Below are positions 45,421-55,098 of a stretch of DNA of 64,000 nucleotides, piece after piece. This DNA is from Streptococcus pneumoniae (GTDB lineage: Bacteria > Bacillota > Bacilli > Lactobacillales > Streptococcaceae). Every line of letters starts with the position of its first letter. Within the stretch, counting starts at the first letter, position 1. The stretch is taken from the NCBI RefSeq assembly GCF_001457635.1, contig NZ_LN831051.1:310001-374000 (forward strand), in the 5' to 3' direction. The notes under the pieces are model-generated. The model searched no databases. It was not told the DNA's origin and saw nothing but the letters and a program-made list of their open reading frames with translations. A program made the translations under genes and the position numbers.

Positions 45421-47525
45421 AAGATGCCCCCTTTCAATAACTCTACTAGACTTCTTTTCTCCATCCTAGAAGCCAAGACTAGCACAAATAGTATATCCAA
45501 ACATGTAAAGCCTGCAAACAGCAGAAGTGGCAAGAACGCATGGGCAAAGAAAATCAAGACTAGAAGAGGGAAACTATAGCCCAGCAAGAGCAGAACGAGG
45601 AGAGGACGGTAGCGATCGACCAGTTTCCACCCCATAAACTTCTTGGTAATGATATCCCTGCGCTTCAATAAGAAAGTTATTACTAGTAAGAAGTAGGAAA
45701 TCATCATGCTAAGGAGACCAAACAAAGCAAAGAGTAGGTTAAAATTCCGAACAGCATCTCGATAAGAATCCACTTTCTCTTGTTGAATGGCTTGAATAGA
45801 TGAAAATTTTAAATAATTTCCATCTGACAATTTCTCAACTAACTCTGTAATCTCTTTTTGATGTTGAACCGTATTTTCAATTTTAATCGGATTATTTAAG
45901 CCAGTTGTTGACAGGGAGGCTTTCTCATCCCACATCATATCAGAATCATTGACCAAGCTAATAATTGGATTGGAGAGATTTTCCTTTCGCTTATCACTAT
46001 ATGGGAAAAATGACCAATCTCCTTCATAATAGGCAATCTCGACATCCATCTCCTCTATCGTTCGTTTTTGCTGCTCTTCATACTTCATCGAATGAAAGGC
46101 AATTAACTTCCCCAAGAGCTGATTTTTATCTTCTTCACCTTTCGTACTTGCTGGCATCAAAATAACTTTTTTAATACCGGTATCTGGTAGCTTGAATCCC
46201 TTGCTCTTTAGAAAATTGCGATTGGCATAGTAAACATCCACCGTATCTGTTAACTGATATTGCTGAATCTGTTCTGATTGGACAAAATTTTTTACAGGAA
46301 GACTGCTACTCTGCACATAGCCCGCCTGCGTTTTTTCTACCAAATCCTGATAAAATCGATAGAAATAATCCAATGCCTTCCCTGAGCCTGCCAACTGCTC
46401 TTGCCACAAGTTATCATTGAGTTGGAAAGTTTCTAAGGTCAGATAATTTCCTTGGCTGATCCACTGTTTCTGGTAATCCAACTCTTTGTTTTCTTGCTCC
46501 AAACTTTTTCCTACCCCAACTAGCAAGACTGTCAGTAAAATGGTAGTTCCAATTTTCATCAAATAATTAAAGAGTAGACCAAATTTGAAAGATGAAAAAC
46601 CTTTCAGCAGAGAGCTGATTGTCATTTTTTGGATTAAGAGGTAAGTCAACCAACTGATAAAGAGATAAAGCTGCAACAGCAAAAAATGAGACAACCACAG
46701 CATAGGAAACAAATCTTTTGGCTTATAATCAAGCAAGAAAAACACGCCTAGATTGATCACAAGAGCCCCACCTAGGAGGAGGTAAAGGTTGCCTTTTACA
46801 ACATCAGCTAAAACAGCCCTATCTTGAAAACCAAGTAATTTTTGTACCCCAACTCTTTTCATCTCCATCATCGGTTGATACACTGTCACTAACACAAGAA
46901 GCAAAATAGCCAAGACAAAAACAATGGCAGATAAAAGCAAATCTCGATTTATGACTTCCACTGCACTTTTGTAGGTCGGCTCTAGCAAGGTAGCCTGGTC
47001 TATCTTGAAAAAATCGCTCCATTTCTGTACAATCCTATCCTTGTCCATCTCTTGTGTAGAAGTTATCGTATAGCGACCATTTAAACTACGAGATGTATCC
47101 TTGATATAGGTTTGAAAAGTCATAAGCTGAATAGGTTTGGCTTTTAGAAAGGTCGGAATCGTACCAAGTTTATTGGAAATTTCTTTATTACTATAGACTC
47201 CTTCACCATCTGTGGTAAAATCAAGAGAAGAAATCCCAAACTCTTGGTAGGGGAAGGTATCTTTATCAAAAACACCAGACTTGACCACCTCATCACCACT
47301 GTCTGTTTTGATGATGGAGACTTTATACTCCTTTGATACATCCTCAAAAAATCGAAGAACAGACGCTGCAGGTTCGTTAATATCTTTCAAATACAAATCC
47401 AAAGAATCTACAGTCTTTCCCATTTCTTGAATCCGAACCACTTCTCGTGTATAGTTTACATTAAAAACAAAAAAAGTGGTACACAGAAGCAGGAGTAACA
47501 TACAAAGATGACTGATTTTTTTCAT
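45417..47525 (-). CDS. Bacteriocin-associated integral membrane protein (putative immunity permease, DUF1430 type)
   Basis: A 702-residue protein. One N-terminal helix is followed by an extracellular domain of about 180 residues, a group of helices at 195-345, a second large external domain, and three helices at 600-690 near the FtsX-like end (KKFMGWKLVDRYRP). This fits the membrane partner encoded with lactococcin 972-type toxins. It lies between the toxin gene and the ATPase. Immunity function is from family knowledge. Confidence 0.85.
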   Translation of the reverse strand: MKKISHLCMLLLLLCTTFFVFNVNYTREVVRIQEMGKTVDSLDLYLKDINEPAASVLRFFEDVSKEYKVSIIKTDSGDEVVKSGVFDKDTFPYQEFGISSLDFTTDGEGVYSNKEISNKLGTIPTFLKAKPIQLMTFQTYIKDTSRSLNGRYTITSTQEMDKDRIVQKWSDFFKIDQATLLEPTYKSAVEVINRDLLLSAIVFVLAILLLVLVTVYQPMMEMKRVGVQKLLGFQDRAVLADVVKGNLYLLLGGALVINLGVFFLLDYKPKDLFPMLWLSHFLLLQLYLFISWLTYLLIQKMTISSLLKGFSSFKFGLLFNYLMKIGTTILLTVLLVGVGKSLEQENKELDYQKQWISQGNYLTLETFQLNDNLWQEQLAGSGKALDYFYRFYQDLVEKTQAGYVQSSSLPVKNFVQSEQIQQYQLTDTVDVYYANRNFLKSKGFKLPDTGIKKVILMPASTKGEEDKNQLLGKLIAFHSMKYEEQQKRTIEEMDVEIAYYEGDWSFFPYSDKRKENLSNPIISLVNDSDMMWDEKASLSTTGLNNPIKIENTVQHQKEITELVEKLSDGNYLKFSSIQAIQQEKVDSYRDAVRNFNLLFALFGLLSMMISYFLLVITFLLKRRDIITKKFMGWKLVDRYRPLLVLLLLGYSFPLLVLIFFAHAFLPLLLFAGFTCLDILFVLVLASRMEKRSLVELLKGGIL

Positions 47526-47547
47526 AGAGATACCTCCCGTGAAGAAA

Positions 47548-47571
47548 CTCCCTCTCCAAAAGGGGAGGGAG
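47548..47571 (-). terminator. Hairpin between toxin and immunity genes
   Basis: CTCCCTCTCC pairs with GGGGAGGGAG (one mismatch) around AAAA. On the minus strand TTTC follows. It lies just after the toxin stop, so it may reduce readthrough and give more toxin than pump mRNA. Confidence 0.55.
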
Positions 47572-47579
47572 AATTTTAA

Positions 47580-47864
47580 TTAAAATCCATAGAAATATTC
47601 CATTCCCGTTGGTGGGAATTTGAAGATTGAAGCCCGAGCCCATGCCTCAGCTTCTGCACGATCCTTAGAGAATTTATTTCCATCTTTAACAGTTGCTGTA
47701 TGAGAGCGAGTAGAATGTAAATAATCAGAATAACCAAAATTTCCTGACCATCCTACTCCATAGTTCCATTGACCACCATCAACCCATACTGCCAAAACAC
47801 TTGTAGAAGCAAGTATACTACATACCATTAAAGATGCAACACCAATTTTAACTAATTTTCTCAT
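47580..47864 (-). CDS. Lactococcin 972-family bacteriocin (streptococcin type)
   Basis: A 94-residue secreted peptide. Residues 1-25 form a Sec signal peptide (MRKLVKIGVASLMVCSILAS). The mature part WVDGGQWNYGVGWSGNFGYS is the lactococcin 972 signature, rich in Trp, Gly and Tyr. Lactococcin 972 binds lipid II and blocks septum formation. Ribosome site AGGAG. The dedicated membrane protein and ATPase follow. The upstream region to 48091 holds no gene and must contain its promoter. Confidence 0.9.
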   Translation of the reverse strand: MRKLVKIGVASLMVCSILASTSVLAVWVDGGQWNYGVGWSGNFGYSDYLHSTRSHTATVKDGNKFSKDRAEAEAWARASIFKFPPTGMEYFYGF

Positions 47865-48288
47865 GATTTATTTCTCCTATTATCGAGAGCTCTTCCGTAA
47901 AAACAGCTATAGTAATTTATCAACAAGTATCGTAGTCCATTGGACTCACCTTCCTTCTATCTCATTTCATTTTTTAACAACGAACTTACTCTTAACCGAG
48001 AGAATGGTGCGCTTCTGTATCAGGTCCTTGAACAACCAGAGTAGTATTAAGCACACTCTAACTATTACTCAAGAATCAGTCCAATAAACAATATGGATAG
48101 CGCTTTCAAATTTTTAAACTCCCATCTCATCCTTTTATCTATATAATAAGTGAAAATATAATAACTGTCAAGTAACTGAAGTGAATTTTATAAAAAAATT
48201 ACAAGCCAAATTTGTAAAGTTTACACTAAGCCGCTAGGGCAATCGTCTATCAGAATGTCCGTTTATTTGTCAATAATCCGAGAAAATC

Positions 48289-48609
48289 TTGCAACGCTTA
48301 GAAGTCTATAAAAACTATCAACATTTATATGACTTGCAAATAGCAATCCTGCTCAACCTTTCCACACTCTATCTATACAATCAAGATAAAAACATGTGTA
48401 AGCAAATCTGCTACACTTTACTAGAGGACGCCAAGAATAAGAAAAGCTACGATAGGCTGGCTATCTGCTATGTCCGTATTGGGATTTGTACAGACGATTC
48501 TAAACTTATCCAAAAAGGGTTCTCCCTTCTGGAGCTAACCGAGGAAACTTCTATGCTGTCTCATCTCAAAAAAGAAGTAGAGATCTATTACCAAGCGAAG
48601 GAAAGATAA
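48289..48609 (+). pseudogene. Rgg-family regulator, C-terminal fragment (copy 2)
   Basis: About 106 residues, nearly identical to 42720-43040, with changes such as LQIAIL for LRIAIL and a different last ten residues. It lacks the DNA-binding domain and a start. It converges on the LysM gene. Confidence 0.72.
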
Positions 48610-48612
48610 AAA

Positions 48613-48636
48613 AGCCGAGGGATTTCCTCGACTCTT
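48613..48636 (-). terminator. Terminator of the LysM gene
   Basis: On the minus strand GTCGAGG pairs with CCTCGGC around AAATC and is followed by TTTTTTATC. It lies 25 bases after the stop codon. Confidence 0.75.
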
Positions 48637-48660
48637 TACATATTATTTGTTCGTTAGTTC

Positions 48661-49233
48661 TTAATACCAGCCATTGTTAAGCCAGAAGTTTTTAGCAGCA
48701 GTCCATGAACCGTAACGTCCTGCAACGTAGGCATCTGCTACACGTTCTTGGTTTTCAGCTGAGTAGTCACCGTTCAGGTATGAATCTGTTAATTGGTAAC
48801 GTCCGATATAACGTCCATTTGTAGCTGTATAGCTACCACCTGATTCTTTTTGAGCGATCCATTCTTTGGCTTCTGCTTCAGATCCGCTTACAGTTGAAAC
48901 AACTGTTTCACTTACTACTGGAGCTGAAACAGTTTCATCTTGAGCGGCTGGTGCCGCATAAGTAGCTGGCGCTGGTGTTGCAACAGGCGCTACAGGGCCA
49001 TCGATAACCAACTCTTGATCAACATAAATCAAATGAATGTTATCAATGTGGTTGTTTTCTGCCAATTTTTCAACTGTTGTGTTGTGAGTTTCAGCGATTT
49101 CTGAAAGTGTATCACCTTCTTTAACAGTGTAAGTTGATGATTCTTGAGCAGATACAAATGATGGAGAAAATACTGCAAACAAGGCAGCTACTCCTGCAAG
49201 AGTTGCTTTAATCTTTTTAGTTATTGATTTCAT
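48661..49233 (-). CDS. Secreted LysM-domain cell wall protein
   Basis: A 190-residue protein. A signal peptide ends near FVSAQES; the LysM domain (TVKEGDTLSEIAETHNTTVE) at about residues 34-77 binds peptidoglycan. An Ala/Pro/Val-rich linker follows, then a C-terminal domain (IAQKESGGSYTATNGRYIG, NFWLNNGWY) related to resuscitation-promoting-factor/lysozyme-like hydrolases with a catalytic Glu in KESGG. It corresponds to pneumococcal SP_0107, assigned to the WalRK regulon (from memory). Confidence 0.88.
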   Translation of the reverse strand: MKSITKKIKATLAGVAALFAVFSPSFVSAQESSTYTVKEGDTLSEIAETHNTTVEKLAENNHIDNIHLIYVDQELVIDGPVAPVATPAPATYAAPAAQDETVSAPVVSETVVSTVSGSEAEAKEWIAQKESGGSYTATNGRYIGRYQLTDSYLNGDYSAENQERVADAYVAGRYGSWTAAKNFWLNNGWY

Positions 49234-49474
49234 ATTCGAAAATTCTCCTTCTTTCTATAGTTCTATCATACCCTTTAAATATTACCGTTTCTTGACACTT
49301 TTATGTAGAAATATTACAAAATTATTTTTTATTTCCCTAAATAAGGTGTTTTTTGTCATAAAAGATACTATTTTTATGCTATTTGAGGTATTAGAAAGGT
49401 TTTCATCCACAATTAAAGCCAAGCCCCTCATTCTTTGATATAATAGAGATAAGAATTTTTATAAGGGGAAACTG

Positions 49475-50146
49475 ATGAAATCACTTCGTTTTCAATCTGT
49501 CTTTGATATCATCGGACCAGTTATGATTGGCCCATCTAGTAGCCATACCGCTGGTGCTGTTCGTATTGGGAAGATTGTCTCTTCCATTTTTGATGATACT
49601 CCGACAGAAGTTGAATTCCAACTTTTTAACTCATTTGCCAAGACCTATCGTGGTCACGGAACAGACCTAGCCCTTGTTGCAGGTATTTTAGGAATGGATA
49701 CAGATGATCCTGAAATTCCAAATAGTCTGGAAATTGCCCACAAGCGTGGTATCAAGATTGTCTGGACCATTCAGAAAGACAGCAATGCCCCTCACCCTAA
49801 CACCACTAAAATTACTGTTAAAAATGCCCACAAGACCATCAGCGTGACTGGTATTTCTATCGGTGGAGGAAATATTCAGGTAACCGAACTCAATGGTTTT
49901 GCCGTCTCTCTCAATATGAATACACCGACTATCATCATCGTTCATCAAGATATTCCAGGTATGATTGCCCTTGTTACAGAGGCGCTTTCCCGCTATGGTA
50001 TCAATATCGCCCAGATGAATGTCACTCGTGAAAAAGCTGGTGAAAAAGCCATTATGATTATCGAAGTTGACAGTCGCAACTGTGATGAGGCTATCGAAGA
50101 AATTCGAAAAATCCCTCATCTCCACAATGTCAATTTCTTTAAATAG
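49475..50146 (+). CDS. sdaAB: L-serine dehydratase, beta subunit
   Basis: A 223-residue subunit. The N-terminal domain has IGPSSSHTAGAVRIG near residue 16, and the C-terminal third is an ACT domain (IIVHQDIPGMIALVTEALSR). With SdaAA it deaminates L-serine to pyruvate and ammonia using a 4Fe-4S cluster. The alpha gene starts 8 bases after its stop. An extended -10 box TGATATAAT lies about 30 bases upstream of the start. Confidence 0.95.
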   Translation: MKSLRFQSVFDIIGPVMIGPSSSHTAGAVRIGKIVSSIFDDTPTEVEFQLFNSFAKTYRGHGTDLALVAGILGMDTDDPEIPNSLEIAHKRGIKIVWTIQKDSNAPHPNTTKITVKNAHKTISVTGISIGGGNIQVTELNGFAVSLNMNTPTIIIVHQDIPGMIALVTEALSRYGINIAQMNVTREKAGEKAIMIIEVDSRNCDEAIEEIRKIPHLHNVNFFK

Positions 50147-50154
50147 GAGGAAGC

Positions 50155-51027
50155 ATGTTTTATTCTATCAAAGAATTGGTCGAGCAAGCAGATCTGGACT
50201 TTCAAGGAAATGTCGCAGAACTCATGATTACAACAGAGTTTGAATTGACCGGTCGCGAACGTGAAGAAGTCTTCCTTCTCATGGAACGCAATCTGGAAGT
50301 TATGAAAGCCTCTGTCCAACTTGGCCTCAATGAAAATAAATCTCGTAGTGGCCTGACAGGTGGAGATGCTGCCAAATTGGATCACTACATCAAAAACGAA
50401 AAAACTTTATCAGATTACACGATTCTCTCTGCTGCCCGAAATGCTATCGCAGTCAATGAACACAATGCTAAAATGGGCTTGGTCTGCGCTACTCCTACCG
50501 CAGGAAGTGCCGGTTGTCTCCCTTCCGTTCTCACTGCTGCTATTGAAAAATTAGACCTCAGCCACGAGCAACAATTGGATTTCCTCTTTGCTGCTGGTGC
50601 CTTTGGACTAGTCATCGCAAACAATGCCTCCATCTCAGGTGCTGAGGGTGGGTGTCAAGCTGAAGTTGGTTCAGCCTCTGCTATGAGTGCTGCCGCCTTG
50701 ACTCTGGCTGCAGGTGGAACACCTTATCAGGCCAGTCAAGCTATTGCCTTTGTCATTAAAAATATGCTAGGCCTCATCTGTGACCCTGTTGCAGGTTTGG
50801 TCGAAGTTCCCTGTGTCAAACGTAATGCCATGGGAGCTAGCTTTGCTTTCATCGCAGCAGACATGGCCTTGGCAGGTATCGAATCTAAAATCCCTGTGGA
50901 TGAAGTGATCGATGCCATGTACCAAGTAGGAGCAAGCATGCCAACTGCCTTTCGTGAAACAGCTGAAGGTGGACTCGCTACCACCCCTACTGGTCGTCGC
51001 CTCCAAAAAGAGATTTTCGGAGAATAA
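50155..51027 (+). CDS. sdaAA: L-serine dehydratase, alpha subunit
   Basis: A 290-residue iron-sulfur subunit. Cluster Cys residues are in VCATPTAGSAGCLP, GGCQAEVGSASAM and CDPVAGLVEVPCVKR. There is no signal or membrane segment. It is directly downstream of sdaAB. The pair links serine to pyruvate metabolism. Length is normal. Confidence 0.95.
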   Translation: MFYSIKELVEQADLDFQGNVAELMITTEFELTGREREEVFLLMERNLEVMKASVQLGLNENKSRSGLTGGDAAKLDHYIKNEKTLSDYTILSAARNAIAVNEHNAKMGLVCATPTAGSAGCLPSVLTAAIEKLDLSHEQQLDFLFAAGAFGLVIANNASISGAEGGCQAEVGSASAMSAAALTLAAGGTPYQASQAIAFVIKNMLGLICDPVAGLVEVPCVKRNAMGASFAFIAADMALAGIESKIPVDEVIDAMYQVGASMPTAFRETAEGGLATTPTGRRLQKEIFGE

Positions 51028-51048
51028 GCTTATCAAATAGGAGAAACC

Positions 51049-51681
51049 ATGACCTCTATCACAGCGATTTTTTTCGATTTGGATGGAACCCTCGTTGATA
51101 GTTCTATCGGGATTCACAATGCCTTTACCTATACCTTTAAAGAGCTGGGGGTGCCTAGCCCTGATGCCAAAACTATTCGTGGTTTTATGGGACCACCTCT
51201 CGAAAGTAGTTTTGCGACCTGCCTGTCCAAAGACCAAATTTCTGAAGCCATGCAGATATATCGTTCTTACTATAAGGCAAAAGGCATCTATGAAGCTCAA
51301 CTCTTTCCTCAGATTATAGACTTGCTTGAGGAGTTATCGAGCAGTTATCCACTCTACATCACCACGACAAAGAATACATCTACTGCTCAAGACATGGCCA
51401 AAAACTTGGAAATCCATCATTTCTTTGATGGTATTTATGGTTCTAGCCCTGAAGCACCCCATAAGGCAGATGTCATTCACCAAGCCTTACAGACACATCA
51501 ACTAGCACCAGAACAAGCCATCATCATCGGAGATACCAAGTTTGATATGCTGGGAGCTCGAGAAACAGGTATTCAGAAATTGGCCGTCACTTGGGGATTT
51601 GGAGAGCAAGCAGATCTACTAAACTATCAACCTGATTATATCGCTCACAAACCCTTAGAAGTTTTGGCGTATTTTCAATAG
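51049..51681 (+). CDS. HAD-family phosphatase (phosphoglycolate-phosphatase-like)
   Basis: A 210-residue HAD hydrolase with a helical cap. The nucleophile motif is FFDLDGTLVDSS near residue 6, motif II YITTTKN with Thr, motif III Lys in APHKADV, and motif IV IIIGDTKFDMLGA. The substrate is unknown, with pyrophosphate or phosphoglycolate as options. It starts 21 bases after sdaAA and is probably cotranscribed. Confidence 0.85.
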   Translation: MTSITAIFFDLDGTLVDSSIGIHNAFTYTFKELGVPSPDAKTIRGFMGPPLESSFATCLSKDQISEAMQIYRSYYKAKGIYEAQLFPQIIDLLEELSSSYPLYITTTKNTSTAQDMAKNLEIHHFFDGIYGSSPEAPHKADVIHQALQTHQLAPEQAIIIGDTKFDMLGARETGIQKLAVTWGFGEQADLLNYQPDYIAHKPLEVLAYFQ

Positions 51682-51721
51682 CATAGACTGGGCGACAACT
51701 CTATTTCAGAAGAAAATGAAG

Positions 51722-51920
51722 TAATACTCAATGAAAATCAAAGAGCAAACTAGGAAACTAGCTGCGGGCTGCTCAAAACACTGTTTTAAGGTTGTAGATG
51801 GAACTGACGAAGTCAGCTCAAAACACTGTTTTGAGGTTGTGGATAGAACTGACGAAGTCAGTAACCATATACGGCAAGGCGACGTTGACGTGATTTGAAG
51901 AGATTTTCGAAGAGTATAAG
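51722..51920 (+). repeat. BOX element with two boxB-like units
   Basis: It starts ACTCAATGAAAATCAAAGAG and ends CGAAGAGTATAAG. Two units carrying CTGACGAAGTCAG and TTTGAGGTTG lie between. It fills the gap after the HAD gene. Confidence 0.92.
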
Positions 51921-51932
51921 TCTCTACATAAT

Positions 51933-51979
51933 AAAACGCATATTACCAAGGTTATTTAACTTGATAATATGCGTTTTTC
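51933..51979. terminator. Bidirectional terminator between the HAD gene and the CapD-like gene
   Basis: AAACGCATATTA pairs with TAATATGCGTTT around a loop of about 19 bases, with A and T runs outside. It can end both converging transcripts. Confidence 0.85.
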
Positions 51980-51983
51980 TTTT

Positions 51984-53834
51984 TTATTCAATGTGGGTTG
52001 TTTGATTAGCAAAGGCGATAATAGCTTGCTTCAACTCATCTCCACTGAGAGTGCGGAACTCTCCAATCTTTTGATTGATGGATTCTAAAGGCATGACATT
52101 AACCTTACCAACGAAAATCTTATCCATAACTTGATTATCAACGAGTTCGGTTGATACCAAGAGTTCTTCGTAGAGTTTTTCACCTGGGCGGATTCCAACT
52201 TCAACGATTGGAATTTCACTTTCAGTGTGGCCACTTAGAAGCACCATCTTCTTGGCCAAGTCATAAATCTTGACTGGTTTGCCCATATCAAGGATAAAGA
52301 CTTCCCCATCTTTGGCATAAGCACCAGCATGGATAACCAGACGGCTAGCTTCTGGAATGGTCATAAAGTAACGGGTCATGCGGAAGTCTGTCACCGTTAC
52401 AGGCCCACCTTCAGCAATCTGACGTTCAAAGACTGGAATGACACTACCACGGCTACCAAGAACATTCCCAAAACGAACTGCACAGTAGGTTGATTGGCTA
52501 CGTTGGTTAAAGCCAGTGACAATCAACTCCGCCACGCGCTTGGTTGCTCCCATAACATTTGGTGGATTGACTGCCTTATCTGTCGAAATCATAACCATCT
52601 TAGGCACCTTGGCTTCATCAACGGCTCTAGCAACATTGTAAGTTCCACGGATATTGTTTTTGAAGGCTTCTTTTGGATTGCGCTCCATCATAGGAACATG
52701 CTTGTGGGCTGCCGCATGATAAACAATAGCAGGTTTGTACTGCTCAAAGACTTGCAACAAACGATCATAGTCTTGAATGTCCGCAATCACAGGTACATAA
52801 TCAATCCCTTGGAACTTACGAATCAATTCATGATAAACAAGGTAGATTGAGTTTTCCCCATGACCGAGCAAGACAATGCGTTCAGGATTGAAGCGACTAA
52901 CTTGACGACAGATTTCAGAACCGATTGAACCTCCAGCTCCTGTGACTAAGATGGTCTTACCTGTCAGTTCTGCACCCAGACGCGATTCGTCAAGACGGAT
53001 TTCCTGACGACCCAAAAGGTCCGTAATATCAATTTTTTGGAAGCCAGTACCTGCTTGGTGAAGGCCCTGAACAACAGTTTCAACCTTAGGCATCTTGTAA
53101 CATTTGACACCCAGCTTATTACACATCTGCAAGATACGCTCATATTCTGACGGATCCAGCGACGGAATCGCAACGATGACACGCTCGATTTGATGGCGTT
53201 TGGCTAATTCAGGCAGATTGTCATAAGAGCCCAAAACAGGAATACCACCAAGTTTTTGACCCTTTTTCTTAGAATCCTTATCCAAAATACCGACCAGTTC
53301 TAATTCACTGGTTGGATGTTGGTAACTATCCATAAAGAGAGCCCCACCATCACCGGCACCAATCAAGAAGGTCCGACGGTGTTCTCCATCACCACTACCT
53401 TTTTTGCGTCTGGAGTAGATTAACTGCCAAGTAATCCGTGGCAATAAAATCAAGAAGGCACTCAACAAGATAAAGAGAATGATAAAACGGATGGAGAAGA
53501 GTGGCAAGAAGGCATAACAGATACTATATGACAAGACACTGCTAGCAGTCACACCAAAAAAGATTTTCATGAAATCCGTAATCTTGCTGTAACGACTAAT
53601 ACTCGCGCTCAAGCCCCAAAAATCAACCATCAATTGATAGAACAGGAAGGCCAAACTCGTATAGATAATGTAGTCAACAGGTGCTGGATTAATCAGCCCA
53701 TAAAATAAAATATAAGATACAATGATGGAAACCACCATACTGAAAATATCAAATATTCCCCAGAAAACCTGCTTTTGTTGTTTATTTAAAATTTCCACCA
53801 GATCAATCACATAATCTGTGAGTTTTTTATTCAT
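51984..53834 (-). CDS. CapD/FlaA1-type nucleotide-sugar epimerase/dehydratase, membrane-anchored
   Basis: A 616-residue protein. Four N-terminal membrane helices (residues 25-130) precede a first Rossmann-like domain (LIGAGDGGALF) and the catalytic SDR domain with TGAGGSIGSEICRQ near residue 300 and AAAHKHVPMMERNP. It acts on UDP-GlcNAc-type sugars for surface polysaccharide, as a 4,6-dehydratase or epimerase. It lies outside the cps locus. It is followed by a glycosyltransferase, which supports a role in cell-surface sugar synthesis. Confidence 0.88.
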   Translation of the reverse strand: MNKKLTDYVIDLVEILNKQQKQVFWGIFDIFSMVVSIIVSYILFYGLINPAPVDYIIYTSLAFLFYQLMVDFWGLSASISRYSKITDFMKIFFGVTASSVLSYSICYAFLPLFSIRFIILFILLSAFLILLPRITWQLIYSRRKKGSGDGEHRRTFLIGAGDGGALFMDSYQHPTSELELVGILDKDSKKKGQKLGGIPVLGSYDNLPELAKRHQIERVIVAIPSLDPSEYERILQMCNKLGVKCYKMPKVETVVQGLHQAGTGFQKIDITDLLGRQEIRLDESRLGAELTGKTILVTGAGGSIGSEICRQVSRFNPERIVLLGHGENSIYLVYHELIRKFQGIDYVPVIADIQDYDRLLQVFEQYKPAIVYHAAAHKHVPMMERNPKEAFKNNIRGTYNVARAVDEAKVPKMVMISTDKAVNPPNVMGATKRVAELIVTGFNQRSQSTYCAVRFGNVLGSRGSVIPVFERQIAEGGPVTVTDFRMTRYFMTIPEASRLVIHAGAYAKDGEVFILDMGKPVKIYDLAKKMVLLSGHTESEIPIVEVGIRPGEKLYEELLVSTELVDNQVMDKIFVGKVNVMPLESINQKIGEFRTLSGDELKQAIIAFANQTTHIE

Positions 53835-53901
53835 AGAAATTTACTCCTCCTTAAAATAGTTCTACTATATTGTTATTATAGCACATTTTAATTTATTTGG
53901 C

Positions 53902-54948
53902 TTATTTTTCCAAATAAATTACTGTTCCCTTGTACTCCTTCTTCCATTTAAATCCTCTAATTAAACCTACAATCGTCCCAAGGCCATAAGCAAAGTGAAT
54001 GGAAAATAAAAGAAAGGGCATCACAATTAGAAATCCATTTTTATGTTTTAATAAAGTCAGCAAAGTGAGTAATGACAGTAATGATAAAAGTAGAAAATAG
54101 GCACCTAATAGTAAAGTTATGAATACGAATGTGATCGGTAACAATGCTAGACTAAACACAAGACTCAAAACAAATAAACAAGGAACATAATGAAATAATG
54201 ATAAACACTTAAACTGAACATGACTTGTCAAGCCAATCCACAAACCATTTGAATACTTTTGATGCAGCATTTTCTTGAATGTTGGTCGAATATACTGATA
54301 AGATAGAATACTTGGGCTATAGCGGATTTTATAACCATGTTCTCGAATTCTATAATGAATATCATTATCTTCAGTTCGGCCAAGTTGCTCATTTACTAAA
54401 CCAACCTTCTGGAAAACCTCTCGTTTATACATCCCATGAAAAATAGAAGAAACATATCTATCCTCGGAACTATTTCGATAATTGGCAATGCTACTGCCAA
54501 ACATATTTTCCTCAACAAGATGCAAGGTCTCTGCCCATTTTCCTTTTCCTTTGACAATCGTCGGTCTAGGCCCTCCACAGACAAATTCACCTTGTTGAAT
54601 AACAGCCACATTGTTCATTACAAAACTCTCAGTAACTTTTGAATGAGCATCAATTTTTAAAATAAGGCCCCCTACAGAATGCTTAACTCCCAGGTTAAAA
54701 CCACTAGCTTGATTTTTCTTAGGATTGTTATACAATCTAATTGAGTTAAACTCTGCATCTTCTTTTATAAATTGCTGAATGATAGCTGTGGTCCCATCTG
54801 TGGACATAGCATTTATAAATAGAATTTCAATATTCTCTTTAGGATAGGTTTGATTTTTTAAGTCTTCAATTAGACCAGGCAGATATTTTTCTTCATTGTA
54901 TGCACTGATTACAATGGATACGAGAAGACTTTCAACATTTTGAGTCAC
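53902..54948 (-). CDS. Family 2 glycosyltransferase with C-terminal membrane helices
   Basis: A 348-residue enzyme. It opens LLVSIVISAYNEEKYL; the nucleotide-sugar site DAHSKV is near residue 100 and the acceptor-site NEQLGRTEDNDIHYRI near 205. Three membrane helices lie at about 250-330. The GTG at 54948 is chosen because AGGAG lies 7 bases upstream; an ATG-started extension of 31 codons is possible but unusual in sequence. It probably works with the CapD-like enzyme on an exopolysaccharide or glycolipid. Confidence 0.82.
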   Translation of the reverse strand: MTQNVESLLVSIVISAYNEEKYLPGLIEDLKNQTYPKENIEILFINAMSTDGTTAIIQQFIKEDAEFNSIRLYNNPKKNQASGFNLGVKHSVGGLILKIDAHSKVTESFVMNNVAVIQQGEFVCGGPRPTIVKGKGKWAETLHLVEENMFGSSIANYRNSSEDRYVSSIFHGMYKREVFQKVGLVNEQLGRTEDNDIHYRIREHGYKIRYSPSILSYQYIRPTFKKMLHQKYSNGLWIGLTSHVQFKCLSLFHYVPCLFVLSLVFSLALLPITFVFITLLLGAYFLLLSLLSLLTLLTLLKHKNGFLIVMPFLLFSIHFAYGLGTIVGLIRGFKWKKEYKGTVIYLEK

Positions 54949-55098
54949 TACTACTCTCCTGAATTTTCCCTTCCACCATTCTATCATAATTTTCAAGACT
55001 TTTCCATTTTTATCTTGAAAGCCAGAAACCTTACTTGACATTATAGTGAAAAAGCCTTAAAATAAGCTGTTATTAAAATCAGCTAGAAGAGATATTAT

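Larger units (their letters stand above)
48092..48696 (+). repeat. Long direct repeat, right copy
   Basis: 605 bases matching 42517-43128, same orientation, starting TATGGATAGCGCTTTCAAAT and ending within the LysM gene at TTTTTAGC. It differs by a 6-base deletion near 48148 and scattered changes. This copy is joined to a full LysM gene, so it is the likely source. Confidence 0.9.

Noticed and set aside
47863..48087. Plus-strand frame upstream of the lactococcin 972-type gene
   Set aside because: No ribosome site, unusual composition and it covers the toxin gene's promoter region; judged non-coding.
54949..55041. ATG-started N-terminal extension of the 53902 glycosyltransferase
   Set aside because: The GTG at 54948 has a well-spaced AGGAG and starts just before the conserved fold; the extension is poorly supported.
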